The notes below the pieces were generated by a model. The model searched no databases and was not told the origin of the DNA. It saw only the letters and a list, made by a program, of their open reading frames with translations. Positions 1 through 9,067 of a DNA stretch of 64,000 bases are shown piece by piece; the stretch's first letter is position 1, and each line of letters begins with the position of its first letter. Source of the DNA: Ardenticatenaceae bacterium (GTDB taxonomy: Bacteria; Chloroflexota; Anaerolineae; Promineifilales; Promineifilaceae); the NCBI GenBank assembly GCA_020634235.1, contig JACKCB010000002.1, forward strand, positions 124,001 through 188,000, in the 5' to 3' direction. The position numbers and the translations under genes were made by a program.

Positions 1-2216
1 ACAATCACCCTTCGGCGCGGCTTTTCATCGGCATAGCGCTGCCCATTATCATCCTGGTAAGTATCCGTAAGCAGCCTGATCTTGGCATGGATATCCACGT
101 GACCCAGCTCATAAGCCAGCTGCGCCTCATCCATGCTGCTGTAAACGTGCCCCTCACCCTTCATACCATCTTTCATCACCGTCAGGTAATAAACACCCAA
201 CACCATATCCTTAGACGGCCCAACAATGGGCTGGCCATCGGCCGGCTTCAGCAGGTTCTTAGAGGCCAACATAAGTTCCTTCGCCTCTTTCACCGCCCGT
301 TCCGACAACGGCACATGGACCGCCATCTGGTCACCGTCGAAGTCAGCATTAAACGCCGCGCAAACCAGCGGATGCAGTTGTATCGCCTTCCCTTCCACCA
401 GGATCGGCATAAACGCCTGGATACCCAGGCGGTGCAGCGTCGGTGCCCGGTTCAACAAAATGGGGCGATCCTGAATGACTTCTTCCAGAATCTCCCACAC
501 TTCCGGAGGCTGGCGTTCGATGACCCGCTTGGCCCCCTTCACGTTGCTGGCGTATTCATATTCCACCAGCTTGCTAATCACAAAGGGGCGAAACAGCTCC
601 AAGGCCATTGCCTTGGGCAGGCCGCATTGCCCCAACTTCAGATTAGGACCAACCACAATCACCGACCGGCCGGAGTAGTCGACACGCTTGCCCAACAGAT
701 TGCGACGGAACCGGCCCTTCTTGCCCTTAAGCATGTCCGACAGCGATTTCAGTTCACGACGGCCACGACGACTGAGCGCCTTGCCCCGCTGGCTGTTGTC
801 GATGAGGCTGTCGACAGCTTCCTGCAACATACGCTTTTCGTTACGTACAATCACGTCTGGCGCGCCCAACTCCAGCAGCCGCTTCAAGCGGTTATTGCGG
901 TTAATAACCCGGCGGTAGAGGTCGTTCAGGTCAGAGGTCGCAAACCGGCCACCATCCAATTGGACCATGGGGCGCAGCTCCGGTGGAATAACCGGCAAAA
1001 CAGTGAGGATCATCCACTCCGGCCGGTTGCCGCTCTTGCGCAGCGCCTCCACCACCTGCAGCCGCTTGGTGGCCCGCTTGGCCGCCTGCTTGGAGCGCGT
1101 GGTGCGCACCTCGCGCCACAACTCACGCGATAGTCGGTTGAGGTCCATGTTCTTCAAGATGTCATAGAACGCCTCGGCGCCCATGTCAGCCCGGAAAACG
1201 TTGCCAAAACGGCTCTTCAGTTCGCGGTATTCCGTTTCATTCAGGAAGTTCATCTGGGCAATGCCCGTCAACTGATCCCGGTTCATCTGTGCCTGCTGGC
1301 GCAGGCGGACCAGTTTTTGGGAGAGCTGCCCGTTCACTTCGTTGGCCACCGCCCCGCGCTCTTCCTTCAGCAGGGCAATTTCGCGCTGAATAGCAGCCAC
1401 ATCACTCTGGTGCGATTCTTCATGCTCCTGCTGCACCTGGGTCAGGCGATCAGAGGTGATTTCTTGCACCAGGACAATATGTTCGCGTCCAACCGTTTCA
1501 CCGGCTGTCAGCACGACGCGGTCGCCCAGGCGAATATCGCTCGCGGCAGCCTGGCCAGTCAGGTTGGCCAGGCGCTGCTCGGTCGTCCGTGCTTCCTGCA
1601 CCGCTGCATCAGTGGCCGCGGCCAGGCGATCGTCGAACGTTTCGTGCAGTTCAACCAGCGCTATTTCCAACTCTTCCAGGCGCGCGGTCGCTTCAACCGT
1701 CGTCTGATCAATCCGGGCATCGCTCTCTTCCTGAAGCCGCAGTTCGGCCTCTTTTAGCTCTTCGTCCAGCCGCTTCAGGGCGCGCTGGCGCGCATCTTCG
1801 TCCACATGGGTGATCACGTATTGGGCGAAATAAAGAACCCGATCCAGGTTGCGACGGGACACGTTTAGCAGCAGGCCCAGGTAGCTGGGAACCCGCCGCG
1901 TATACCAGACATGAGCAACCGGCGCAGCCAACTCAATATGGCCCAACCGCTCACGCCGCACAGAAGAACGCGTAATCTCAACGCCGCATTTATCGCAAAC
2001 AATCCCTTTGTAGCGGACGTTCTTGTACTTGCCACAGTAACATTGCCAATCTCGGGTTGGCCCGAAGATGGCCTCACAAAATAAGCCGTCCTTCTCCGGC
2101 CGGAGACGCCGGTAGTTGATGGTTTCTGGCTTGGTTACCTCGCCATAGGACCAGGAACGGATTTGCTCGGGCGATGCTAGACTAATTCGCAAAGAGCGGA
2201 ATTCATTTGTCTCCAC
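1..2216 (-). CDS. rpoC: RNA polymerase beta' subunit, N-terminal part (runs off the left edge)
   Basis: Catalytic subunit of RNA polymerase. About 738 residues are visible and the C-terminus lies beyond base 1. The zinc finger has Cys59, Cys61, Cys74 and Cys77. The Mg2+-binding motif NADFDGDQMAVHV is encoded near 316-360, and the lid/rudder region (NRNNRLKRLLELGAPDVIVRNEKRML) is intact. Relative to E. coli there is an extra segment at about residues 150-315, largely coiled-coil with a short beta-rich stretch. It lies where Thermus and other deep-branching bacteria also carry insertions. The GTG start is chosen because GGAGGT sits 6 nt upstream and the protein begins at the conserved N-terminus. 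rpoB, the usual upstream neighbour, is absent: a zinc-ribbon gene and a terminator lie there instead. Identity is certain from the motifs. Confidence 0.97.
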   Translation of the reverse strand, partial: METNEFRSLRISLASPEQIRSWSYGEVTKPETINYRRLRPEKDGLFCEAIFGPTRDWQCYCGKYKNVRYKGIVCDKCGVEITRSSVRRERLGHIELAAPVAHVWYTRRVPSYLGLLLNVSRRNLDRVLYFAQYVITHVDEDARQRALKRLDEELKEAELRLQEESDARIDQTTVEATARLEELEIALVELHETFDDRLAAATDAAVQEARTTEQRLANLTGQAAASDIRLGDRVVLTAGETVGREHIVLVQEITSDRLTQVQQEHEESHQSDVAAIQREIALLKEERGAVANEVNGQLSQKLVRLRQQAQMNRDQLTGIAQMNFLNETEYRELKSRFGNVFRADMGAEAFYDILKNMDLNRLSRELWREVRTTRSKQAAKRATKRLQVVEALRKSGNRPEWMILTVLPVIPPELRPMVQLDGGRFATSDLNDLYRRVINRNNRLKRLLELGAPDVIVRNEKRMLQEAVDSLIDNSQRGKALSRRGRRELKSLSDMLKGKKGRFRRNLLGKRVDYSGRSVIVVGPNLKLGQCGLPKAMALELFRPFVISKLVEYEYASNVKGAKRVIERQPPEVWEILEEVIQDRPILLNRAPTLHRLGIQAFMPILVEGKAIQLHPLVCAAFNADFDGDQMAVHVPLSERAVKEAKELMLASKNLLKPADGQPIVGPSKDMVLGVYYLTVMKDGMKGEGHVYSSMDEAQLAYELGHVDIHAKIRLLTDTYQDDNGQRYADEKPRRRVI

Positions 2217-2222
2217 CAGGTG

Positions 2223-2228
2223 ACCTCC
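2223..2228 (-). promoter_or_regulatory. Shine-Dalgarno of rpoC
   Basis: GGAGGT on the minus strand, 6 nt before a GTG codon at 2216. It decides the GTG start, because no ATG occurs in frame at the conserved RpoC N-terminus. Confidence 0.75.
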
Positions 2229-2364
2229 CAAAAGTCAGGAATAGTGATTGCCTTGCTCCAACTGCGGCAAATCGTTTGTTTGCCGACACTTACCCCAGGT
2301 TACCAATTCAACGTGCGCAGTACGGGTTCACAAATCGCTGGATAAACGGCCTCTAAACACATAA

Positions 2365-2395
2365 AAGAGCGTCAGGCGTTATTGCCTACGCTCTT
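2365..2395 (-). terminator. Intrinsic terminator between the zinc-ribbon gene and rpoC
   Basis: Arms AAGAGCG and CGCTCTT enclose a further AGGC/GCCT pairing. On the minus strand the hairpin is followed by TTTTATG. It lies downstream of the 448-aa gene and upstream of rpoC, so rpoC probably has its own promoter somewhere in 2229-2364. I did not find a convincing -35/-10 pair there. The rest of 2217-2547 holds only two copies of the CCCCGGCCGGGG palindrome (2475-2486 and 2512-2523). Confidence 0.6.
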
Positions 2396-2547
2396 ACGCT
2401 ATTTGGGCCATCTTATTACCACAAAGGTATTATATCGGCGGACGTCAATGCGTCAAGAATTTCACAAATAATGCCCCCGGCCGGGGCCAGTTCTAACGGA
2501 CTGCTAACCTTCCCCGGCCGGGGACACCCATATCATCGCCAATCTGC

Positions 2548-3894
2548 TTACGCGGCCGCCTCCGGCTTGATCAACCCGCCACAAAACTCACAAGTCACCG
2601 CCTGCACGCCGCGCGGGGGCACCGGCACCGTGGCAAAGCAACTGGGGCACTGCGACGGGAACGAGAGGGCGACCGCGGCCGCACCGGCCACCTCTTCCTG
2701 AAAACGCGCCGCCCGATCCCGATCCACGTCACCCGATTTCACCCGGTTTATCCAGGCCGCCCAATCAGCCGATTCTTCGCCCTTCAGGTGGAAGCGCGCC
2801 CGCGAGACGGGGGCGTTGGCTCCCAGCACCAGGTCAAGGATATCCTCCTTGCCCATGCCCAGGAAACCACCTTCCTCAGACGCCTTCACCGATTCGATTT
2901 CGTGGGCGGCAACATCGAACAGCAGTTTCTGAACCGTTTCCTTCTCCGCGGCAAACAGACCCAGGTGTTTCTTCTTAACCAACTCCTCGTTCTGCTCAAA
3001 AAGCAGCCGCTGGTCGGTCAGGATCAGGTAGCCGTCGGGCCCTTCTTTGCCATCACGCCGCCACTCGGCCTTCACCGCCAGCAGCGGCCCTTCAGCCGAA
3101 CGCAGGTTAATTTCGGGCGAGGCAGCAATAATCTCTAGCATCTCGGCCACGCCGCGCAGATCGTGGTCGATGCTCTGCAGCTCGCGTTGTAGATCGTCAT
3201 ATTGCCCGGCCACGCTGCGTCGTACCGCATCCACCTGGCCGGACAAAGCGCTAACTGCGCTCTCTGCGGCCTGGATGCTGGCCTCGTTATGGGCCGACAG
3301 GCGGCGCACTGGCCCCGCAGCCTGCTCCACATCGCTGCGCAGGCGCGCCACATTTGTCCGCAAAGCAGAATCGATCCCCGGCCGGGTACGTCGCCATTGT
3401 TGCTGCAGCGCCTGAATCTTTTCTTCCAGGCGGCCGGCATGCACATAGCCCCGGTCGCGCAAAGTCTGCAACTCAACAGGTATCTCCGCCAGGCGCGATT
3501 CGATATCCCCCATGGCCTGATGCACGTCGCTGAGTTGGGCCGCCGCCTGGGTAGTCTCAAAGCGGCTTTGCAGCAGGCGCACCTGTGATTCACGCTGGGC
3601 CAGGAGTTCAGCGCTCACGGCCGCCGCCCCAGCCGCGCCAACCACCCCCACCGTCGCCCCGGCTTTGGCCTTGCTCAGGGATGACGACGAGGCGGACGAT
3701 CCACCGGCGCTGCCGGGTGGGCTGCTTTTATGGGCGCTGGGCTGCTTCCCGGCCGGGGGCGGGGCCGGCTTCTGGGTGGGCTTCTGCGGCGGCTTGTCCC
3801 CGGAACCACCGCCCTGGCTCGTCCCACCACGCACTGCACTGCTGGTTGAAGGCTTTTTGCTGCTCTGTCCCTTCGATCCCGAACCATCTGCCAT
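2548..3894 (-). CDS. Coiled-coil protein with GRAM/PH-like domain and C-terminal zinc ribbon
   Basis: 448 aa, function unknown. Residues 1-100 are low-complexity Ser/Gly/Pro/Lys. A hydrophobic Ala/Val-rich segment lies near 80-95. A long coiled coil covers about 100-265. A domain at about 275-390 (with 'GYLILTDQRLLFEQNE') looks like the bacterial PH/GRAM fold. The C-terminus carries CPSC...CEFC, a two-knuckle zinc ribbon. ATG at 3894 has GGAGGA 7 nt upstream. It lies between prfB and rpoC on the same strand but is closed off by a terminator. A role in membrane or phosphoinositide-like binding would be pure inference from the fold. Confidence 0.8.
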   Translation of the reverse strand: MADGSGSKGQSSKKPSTSSAVRGGTSQGGGSGDKPPQKPTQKPAPPPAGKQPSAHKSSPPGSAGGSSASSSSLSKAKAGATVGVVGAAGAAAVSAELLAQRESQVRLLQSRFETTQAAAQLSDVHQAMGDIESRLAEIPVELQTLRDRGYVHAGRLEEKIQALQQQWRRTRPGIDSALRTNVARLRSDVEQAAGPVRRLSAHNEASIQAAESAVSALSGQVDAVRRSVAGQYDDLQRELQSIDHDLRGVAEMLEIIAASPEINLRSAEGPLLAVKAEWRRDGKEGPDGYLILTDQRLLFEQNEELVKKKHLGLFAAEKETVQKLLFDVAAHEIESVKASEEGGFLGMGKEDILDLVLGANAPVSRARFHLKGEESADWAAWINRVKSGDVDRDRAARFQEEVAGAAAVALSFPSQCPSCFATVPVPPRGVQAVTCEFCGGLIKPEAAA

Positions 3895-3999
3895 TATGTC
3901 ATCCTCCAGCTACGAACAAGCAACATGATATCAATCAACCTGGCGGGGTGGCTTGTCCCGGCCGGGGATAGCCAGGCCAACACCCCGTCAGGCAGCAAC

Positions 4000-5092
4000 T
4001 CAGGTCAACTGACCCAGACTATGTTTCAAATACGCTTCCATAAAGCCATCTAGCGCACCATCCAGCACCGCATACACATTCCCCGTCTCATGATTCGTGC
4101 GGTGGTCCTTCACCATACGATACGGGTGCAGCACATAAGAGCGAATCTGATTCCCCCAGCCGGCATCCACATCCTCCCCCTTCAGCCGCGACATCTCCGC
4201 ATCCTGTTTGCGGCGCTCCAGGTCAAACAACTGCGCCTTCAGAATCTTCATCGCCATCTCTTGATTCTGCACCAGCGACCGCTGATTCTGGCAGGAAACC
4301 ACAATGCCCGTCGGCAAATGCGTGATGCGGATGGCCGTCTCATTCTTTTGCACATGCTGTCCCCCCGCCCCGCTAGCCCGGAAACGGTCAATGCGCAAAT
4401 CCTTTTCGTCTATCTCAATCTCAATATCCTCAGCCACATCCGGCCACACCTCCATCTTGGCAAACGAGGTATGGCGGCGGCTGGAAGCGTCATAAGGCGA
4501 AATGCGCACCAGGCGATGCACACCCCGCTCCGACTTCAACCAACCATACACGTAATCCCCGCGAATAGACATCAGCGTGCTCTTAATACCCGCTTCATCG
4601 CCGGGGCTTTCATCCACAATGTCGACTTCCATGCGGTGCGCCTCGGCCCAGCGAATGATCATCCGCTGCAGCATTTGCGCCCAGTCCTGCGCCTCCGTAC
4701 CCCCTGCCCCAGCATGAATAGCCAGCAGCGCATTCTCATCATCATACTGGCCAGAAAACAGGGTACGAAACTCCAGCTCGTTCACAATCCGGGAGAGGCT
4801 TTCCGCTTCCCGCGTCAGTTCCTCGGCCAGCTCATCATCCGCCAGGCCAGCCAACTCCAGCGCATCAGAGAGGCGGGTATCCAATTGCAGCCAAACAGCC
4901 ACCTGGCGGCGCAGCTTCGTCAGCTCGCGCATAACCTCCTGCGCCTGCTGCGGGTCCTGCCAAAACTCGGCCGCCGCCGTCTGCGCCTCCAATTCCGCAA
5001 TTCGAGTCAACTTGTTGGCGACGTCAAAGACGCTCCCGTAAATGGCGCACCGTGCTGTTTAAGTCCGTTAACTGGCTGATAAGTTCTTCCAT
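4000..5092 (-). CDS. prfB: Peptide chain release factor 2, expressed by programmed +1 frameshift
   Basis: Recognises UGA/UAA stop codons and triggers peptidyl-tRNA hydrolysis. Frame 1 starts at ATG 5092 (GAGGAG at 5101-5106) and reads 22 codons ending CGT CTT TGA. Shifting +1 at CTT-T gives GAC GTC GCC AAC AAG and joins the 336-codon main frame, for about 363 aa in all, normal for RF2. The GGQ motif lies in 'SGAGGQHVQKNETAIRITHL'. The stop-codon recognition tripeptide is SPY ('ISPYDASSRRHTSFA') instead of the usual SPF. Annotating only the open frame from the TTG at 5010 would miss the true N-terminus. It sits downstream of ftsY on the same strand. Confidence 0.96.
5022..5037 (-). promoter_or_regulatory. 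prfB: prfB +1 frameshift signal
   Basis: On the minus strand: GGGAG (5033-5037), 3 nt, CTT (5027-5029), TGA (5024-5026), C. This has the layout of the known RF2 autoregulatory site: an internal Shine-Dalgarno 3 nt before the CUU slip codon, then UGA with a following C. Low RF2 stalls the ribosome at UGA and favours the shift. Confidence 0.93.
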
Positions 5093-5172
5093 GGCAATTT
5101 CTCCTCGAATATGTAGCCCAGGCTACCAGGTATCATCATCCGGCTGGCCGGCATACGCAGGCAAACCTCTGA

Positions 5173-6081
<909 letters not shown>

Positions 6082-6133
6082 GGCTACCTCTCAATTCAGC
6101 TAAGCCGTCTGCGCCGCCCTGTGCGGGCAGCAA

Positions 6134-6367
6134 TCAGGCATCTTCAAGTGTGACGATTTCGCCATCGGCTGTCAACTGCTCCACCCGGAGCGTGGCCTGC
6201 TCCAACTGCCGGTTGCAGTGGTCGGCCAGCCGCTGGCCTCGTTCAAAGAGAGCCAGCGACTCTTCCAACGATAGTTCACCCGCTTCCAGCCGGGCAACAG
6301 TTTCTTCCAACGCTTTCAAAGCGGCTTCGAAGCTCATCTGGGGAATTGGGTCGTCGTGCGCATTCAT
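6134..6367 (-). CDS. xseB: Exodeoxyribonuclease VII small subunit
   Basis: 77 aa. The family signature is clear: 'SFEAALKALEETVARLEAGELSLEESLALFERGQRLADHC', two helices of the small-subunit hairpin. It binds the large subunit XseA to form exonuclease VII, which degrades single-stranded DNA. Its ATG lies 11 bp after the xseA stop, the standard xseA-xseB arrangement, so the two are surely co-transcribed. Confidence 0.95.
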   Translation of the reverse strand: MNAHDDPIPQMSFEAALKALEETVARLEAGELSLEESLALFERGQRLADHCNRQLEQATLRVEQLTADGEIVTLEDA

Positions 6368-6378
6368 GGGCTGCCTTC

Positions 6379-7629
6379 CTACGTGGTTGGGCCGGTCTCC
6401 CCGGCCGGGTTCCTATCCACCGTCACTGTAAACTGGCCATCGACCACCTGAACCGCCAGCCGGTCGCCACCAGCCACATCCTGCTGCTGGCGCACCACCC
6501 GGCCATCCGCATGGCGCACAATGGCATAACCCCGTGCCAGGGTGGCCAGCGGGCTAACCGCCGCCAGCCGGGCCTGGGCTACCGCCAGCCGGCCAGTCGC
6601 CCGATCCAGCCGCCGCGCCAGGGCACTCACGCCCCGGCCGGTGACCACATCCAGGCGCTGGCGATCATTGGCCAGCCGCGCCTGCGGTCCCAGATGGCTC
6701 AGGCTGCGGGCCATTGCCTGCACACGCCAGCCCATCTGGTCCAGCCGCGAACGCATCAACTCCGCCAGCCGCACCTGGCTGCCCAGCACCAGCGGGCGCA
6801 GCTCGCCAACGTCGGGCACGGCCAGTTCGGCCGCCGCCGAGGGCGTGGGCGCGCGCAAGTCGGCCACAAAGTCAGTGATGGTAAAATCCGTCTCATGCCC
6901 CACGCCACTGATGATGGGATGGCGGGCGGCGAAGATGGCGCGGGCCACCTGCTCATCGTTAAAGGCCCACAAATCCTCAATGGAACCACCGCCGCGGGCC
7001 ACCAGGATCGTATCGAGATCGTCGCGGCCATCTAGCCAGCGCAGGGCACGCACAATTTGGGGTGGGGCATCGGCCCCCTGCACCAGCGTTGGCGCAATCA
7101 GGACTTGCACCAGCGGATAGCGGCGGCGCAGCACGTTCAGAATGTCGCGCAGGGCAGCCGCATCGGCCGAGGTGACAATACCAATCTTGCGGGGGAAGGC
7201 AGGAATGGGCTGCTTGTGCACTGGGTCGAACAGCCCTTCCGCTTCTAGCCGCTGTTTGAGCTGCTCAAAGGCCAGGGCCAGGTCACCCCGCCCGGCCGGG
7301 GTCAGCGATTCGGCATAAAGTTGATAGTTGCCGCCGGCCTCGTACACCCCGACCCGGCCGCGCACCACCACCGCGTCGCCATCCCCCGGCCGGAAACGCA
7401 GCCGCTCAGCTGCCGAGCGCCACATCACGCACTTCAATTGGGCGCGCTCGTCTTTCAACGTGAAATAAAGGTGACCGGAGCGGGCCCGCACAAAGTTGGA
7501 GATCTCGCCTGCCACCTGCACGTCTTGCAGCCGATAATCGATATCGAACAGCTCGCGGATATAGGTGGTTAGCTCGCCTACAGCCCACACTTCTTGATCC
7601 CGGCCGGGTTGCCCAAACAGCAAGCTCAA
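6379..7629 (-). CDS. xseA: Exodeoxyribonuclease VII large subunit
   Basis: 416 aa. An N-terminal OB-fold (about residues 15-115, with 'EISNFVRARSGHLYFTLKD') is followed by the catalytic exonuclease domain with 'GIVTSADAAALRDIL', 'VARGGGSIEDLWAFNDE' and 'GVGHETDFTITDFVADLRAPTPSAAAE', all hallmarks of XseA. The C-terminal coiled coil is present. It heads the minus-strand xseA-xseB-ftsY-prfB series and is divergent from rsfS. Several CCGGCCGG copies lie in its variable parts. Confidence 0.96.
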   Translation of the reverse strand: MSLLFGQPGRDQEVWAVGELTTYIRELFDIDYRLQDVQVAGEISNFVRARSGHLYFTLKDERAQLKCVMWRSAAERLRFRPGDGDAVVVRGRVGVYEAGGNYQLYAESLTPAGRGDLALAFEQLKQRLEAEGLFDPVHKQPIPAFPRKIGIVTSADAAALRDILNVLRRRYPLVQVLIAPTLVQGADAPPQIVRALRWLDGRDDLDTILVARGGGSIEDLWAFNDEQVARAIFAARHPIISGVGHETDFTITDFVADLRAPTPSAAAELAVPDVGELRPLVLGSQVRLAELMRSRLDQMGWRVQAMARSLSHLGPQARLANDRQRLDVVTGRGVSALARRLDRATGRLAVAQARLAAVSPLATLARGYAIVRHADGRVVRQQQDVAGGDRLAVQVVDGQFTVTVDRNPAGETGPTT

Positions 7630-7880
7630 CGCTCACCTTCCTTCATCACCAGACAAGACAGCCGGCGGCAGCATCCCGGCCCAGCGGCCAGGGAACCGCC
7701 TCCGGCACCGTCGCCTATCCTCGCCCATGCCAGGTGCAGGGCAAGCGAGCGGATTGTAAAAGCCTTTACGCAAACCGTCAACCGCCCATTGGCACTTGCC
7801 ACCTGCCCATGCTAAAATCATCTCAACTTATCAACCACGGTAAGCTGCCGCCTGTTTTGGGGCGCTGCCGGCCGTATTTT

Positions 7881-7894
7881 GGAGGCACAACCTG
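7881..7894 (+). promoter_or_regulatory. rsfS: Shine-Dalgarno and probable CTG start codon of rsfS
   Basis: GGAGG (7881-7885), a 6-nt spacer, then CTG (7892-7894). The CTG frame gives LEELSLANLLVDS, the normal RsfS N-terminus. No ATG, GTG or TTG occurs in this frame near the site; the first alternative, TTG at 7919, deletes nine conserved residues and has no Shine-Dalgarno. Confidence 0.65.
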
Positions 7895-8239
7895 GAAGAA
7901 CTATCTCTGGCCAATCTCTTGGTCGACTCGATTCTAGACAAAAAAGGCAGTGACATCCTTCTTCTTGACCTGCGCGAGCAGGCGATTTTCACCGACTATT
8001 TTCTGCTATGCAACGGGGACAGCGACCGCCAACTGCAAGCCCTAGCCGAAGGAATTACCGAGACCGCCAAGAAAGTGGGGGACGTTCTGCCCTGGGGCGT
8101 TGAAGGTGACGCGGAAAGCGGCTGGGTTCTGGTCGATTACGGCGATATCATCATTCACATCTTCTCGCCAGAAAAACGGGCCTATTACAACCTGGAAGAG
8201 CTGTGGAGCCACGCCCGGATTGTCCTGCGCATTCAATAG
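7892..8239 (+). CDS. rsfS: Ribosomal silencing factor RsfS
   Basis: 115 aa from the CTG start (106 aa from TTG 7919). RsfS binds ribosomal protein uL14 and blocks joining of the subunits when nutrients are low. The family pattern is clear: 'DKKGSDILLLDLREQAIFTDYFLLCNGDSDRQLQALA', 'GDAESGWVLVDYGDIIIHIFSPEKRAYYNLEELW'. In many bacteria it lies beside nadD and obg; neither is here, so the gene stands alone. It faces ndk and the two share a hairpin. Confidence 0.93.
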   Translation: MEELSLANLLVDSILDKKGSDILLLDLREQAIFTDYFLLCNGDSDRQLQALAEGITETAKKVGDVLPWGVEGDAESGWVLVDYGDIIIHIFSPEKRAYYNLEELWSHARIVLRIQ

Positions 8240-8270
8240 CATCCCGCCAGCCTGACCACATACAGCACAA

Positions 8271-8291
8271 GAGCACCTGGCGCAGGTGCTC
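8271..8291. terminator. Hairpin between convergent rsfS and ndk
   Basis: Perfect 9-bp stem GAGCACCTG / CAGGTGCTC with a 3-nt loop. It follows the rsfS stop by about 30 bp and the ndk stop by about 40 bp on the opposite strand, so it can serve both. The T-run on the plus side is weak (CATTGTTGTG). A CCCCGGCCGGGG copy follows at about 8320. Confidence 0.6.
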
Positions 8292-8330
8292 TCATTGTTG
8301 TGCGGAATAATCACCCACCCCGGCCGGGGA

Positions 8331-8780
8331 CTACTCCCGTATCCAGGGATCAGCACTGCGTGCCCACGCTACCAGTTCCGCTTCGCTAAAAAACAGGTTC
8401 ACTTCCTTTTCGGCATTCTCCGGGCTATCGGAGCCATGCACCAGGTTACGGCCAATCTCCATGCCCAGGTCACCGCGGATGGTGCCCGGCGCGGCAGCCA
8501 CCGGATTCGTGGCGCCCATGGTCGAGCGGGCCGCGGCAATGGCATCTTTGCCCTCCCACACCATCGCCACCACCGGCCCCGAGGTAATGTAGCTAACCAG
8601 GCTTTGGTAAAAAGGTCTCGCCGCATGGACGGCATAATGCTGTTCAGCCAACGCCTGGGACATCTGTAAGAACTTCATCCCAACCAGTTTCAGACCCCGC
8701 TGCTCAAAACGGCTGATAATCTGGCCAATCAAACTGCGCTGAACGCCATCCGGCTTTACAAGAATCAGTGTGCGTTGCAT
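8331..8780 (-). CDS. ndk: Nucleoside diphosphate kinase
   Basis: 149 aa, normal length. Transfers the gamma-phosphate from ATP to nucleoside diphosphates. Begins 'MQRTLILVKPDGVQRSLIGQIISRFE'; the phosphorylated histidine is His115 in 'NLVHGSDS', and Arg/Thr residues of the nucleotide site are in place ('STMGATNP', 'GTIRGDLG'). ATG 8780 is preferred over the TTG at 8783 because GGAG lies 8 nt upstream. Stands alone on the minus strand. Confidence 0.97.
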   Translation of the reverse strand: MQRTLILVKPDGVQRSLIGQIISRFEQRGLKLVGMKFLQMSQALAEQHYAVHAARPFYQSLVSYITSGPVVAMVWEGKDAIAAARSTMGATNPVAAAPGTIRGDLGMEIGRNLVHGSDSPENAEKEVNLFFSEAELVAWARSADPWIRE

Positions 8781-8851
8781 CAAAATTACTCCATTGCGCT
8801 AGATTTTTGGGCCTTTAGGAATTCGTGGGGTCATCCCCCCATAGATGGGTC

Positions 8852-8898
8852 GGAGTGGAGGCTTTAGCCGGAACAGTTCTGGCTAAAGCCTCCACTCC
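8852..8898. repeat. Perfect 18-bp inverted repeat, intergenic
   Basis: Arms 8852-8869 (GGAGTGGAGGCTTTAGCC) and 8881-8898, exact reverse complements separated by 11 nt. The inner GGCTTTAGCC/GGCTAAAGCC is related to the repeats at 47278-47324 and 63247-63296. It lies in the non-coding stretch upstream of ndk. There is no T-run after it, so a mobile or REP-like repeat fits better than a terminator. Confidence 0.7.
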
Positions 8899-8968
8899 CC
8901 CTGAAATCCCAAAGATCCGTTTTTTTTGTAACGGCTGCGGCACGGGCCAGCGCCGTCAGGCATAGAAA

Positions 8969-8990
8969 GAGGCAGCTTGTGCGCTGCCTC
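8969..8990 (-). terminator. Probable terminator of the giant TPR gene
   Basis: Stem GAGGCAGC / GCTGCCTC (8 bp) with a 6-nt loop, followed on the minus strand by TTTCTATG. It lies 78 bp past the stop of the minus-strand gene ending at 9068. Confidence 0.65.
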
Positions 8991-9067
8991 ATCTTTGCTT
9001 TGTAACCCAGGAATTGTACCCCAAAAGCGAGGATTTTGAAACAACCAGCAGCCGCTAGAAAATCAGG

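Noticed and set aside
87..1133. Long plus-strand open frame of 348 codons
   Set aside because: It is antisense to rpoC, whose motifs are unmistakable on the minus strand; the His/Gln/Arg-rich product is typical of an opposite-strand shadow.
5010..5026. prfB as a frameshifted pseudogene
   Set aside because: The in-frame TGA lies exactly at the known programmed frameshift site with the correct upstream signal, so this is regulation, not decay.
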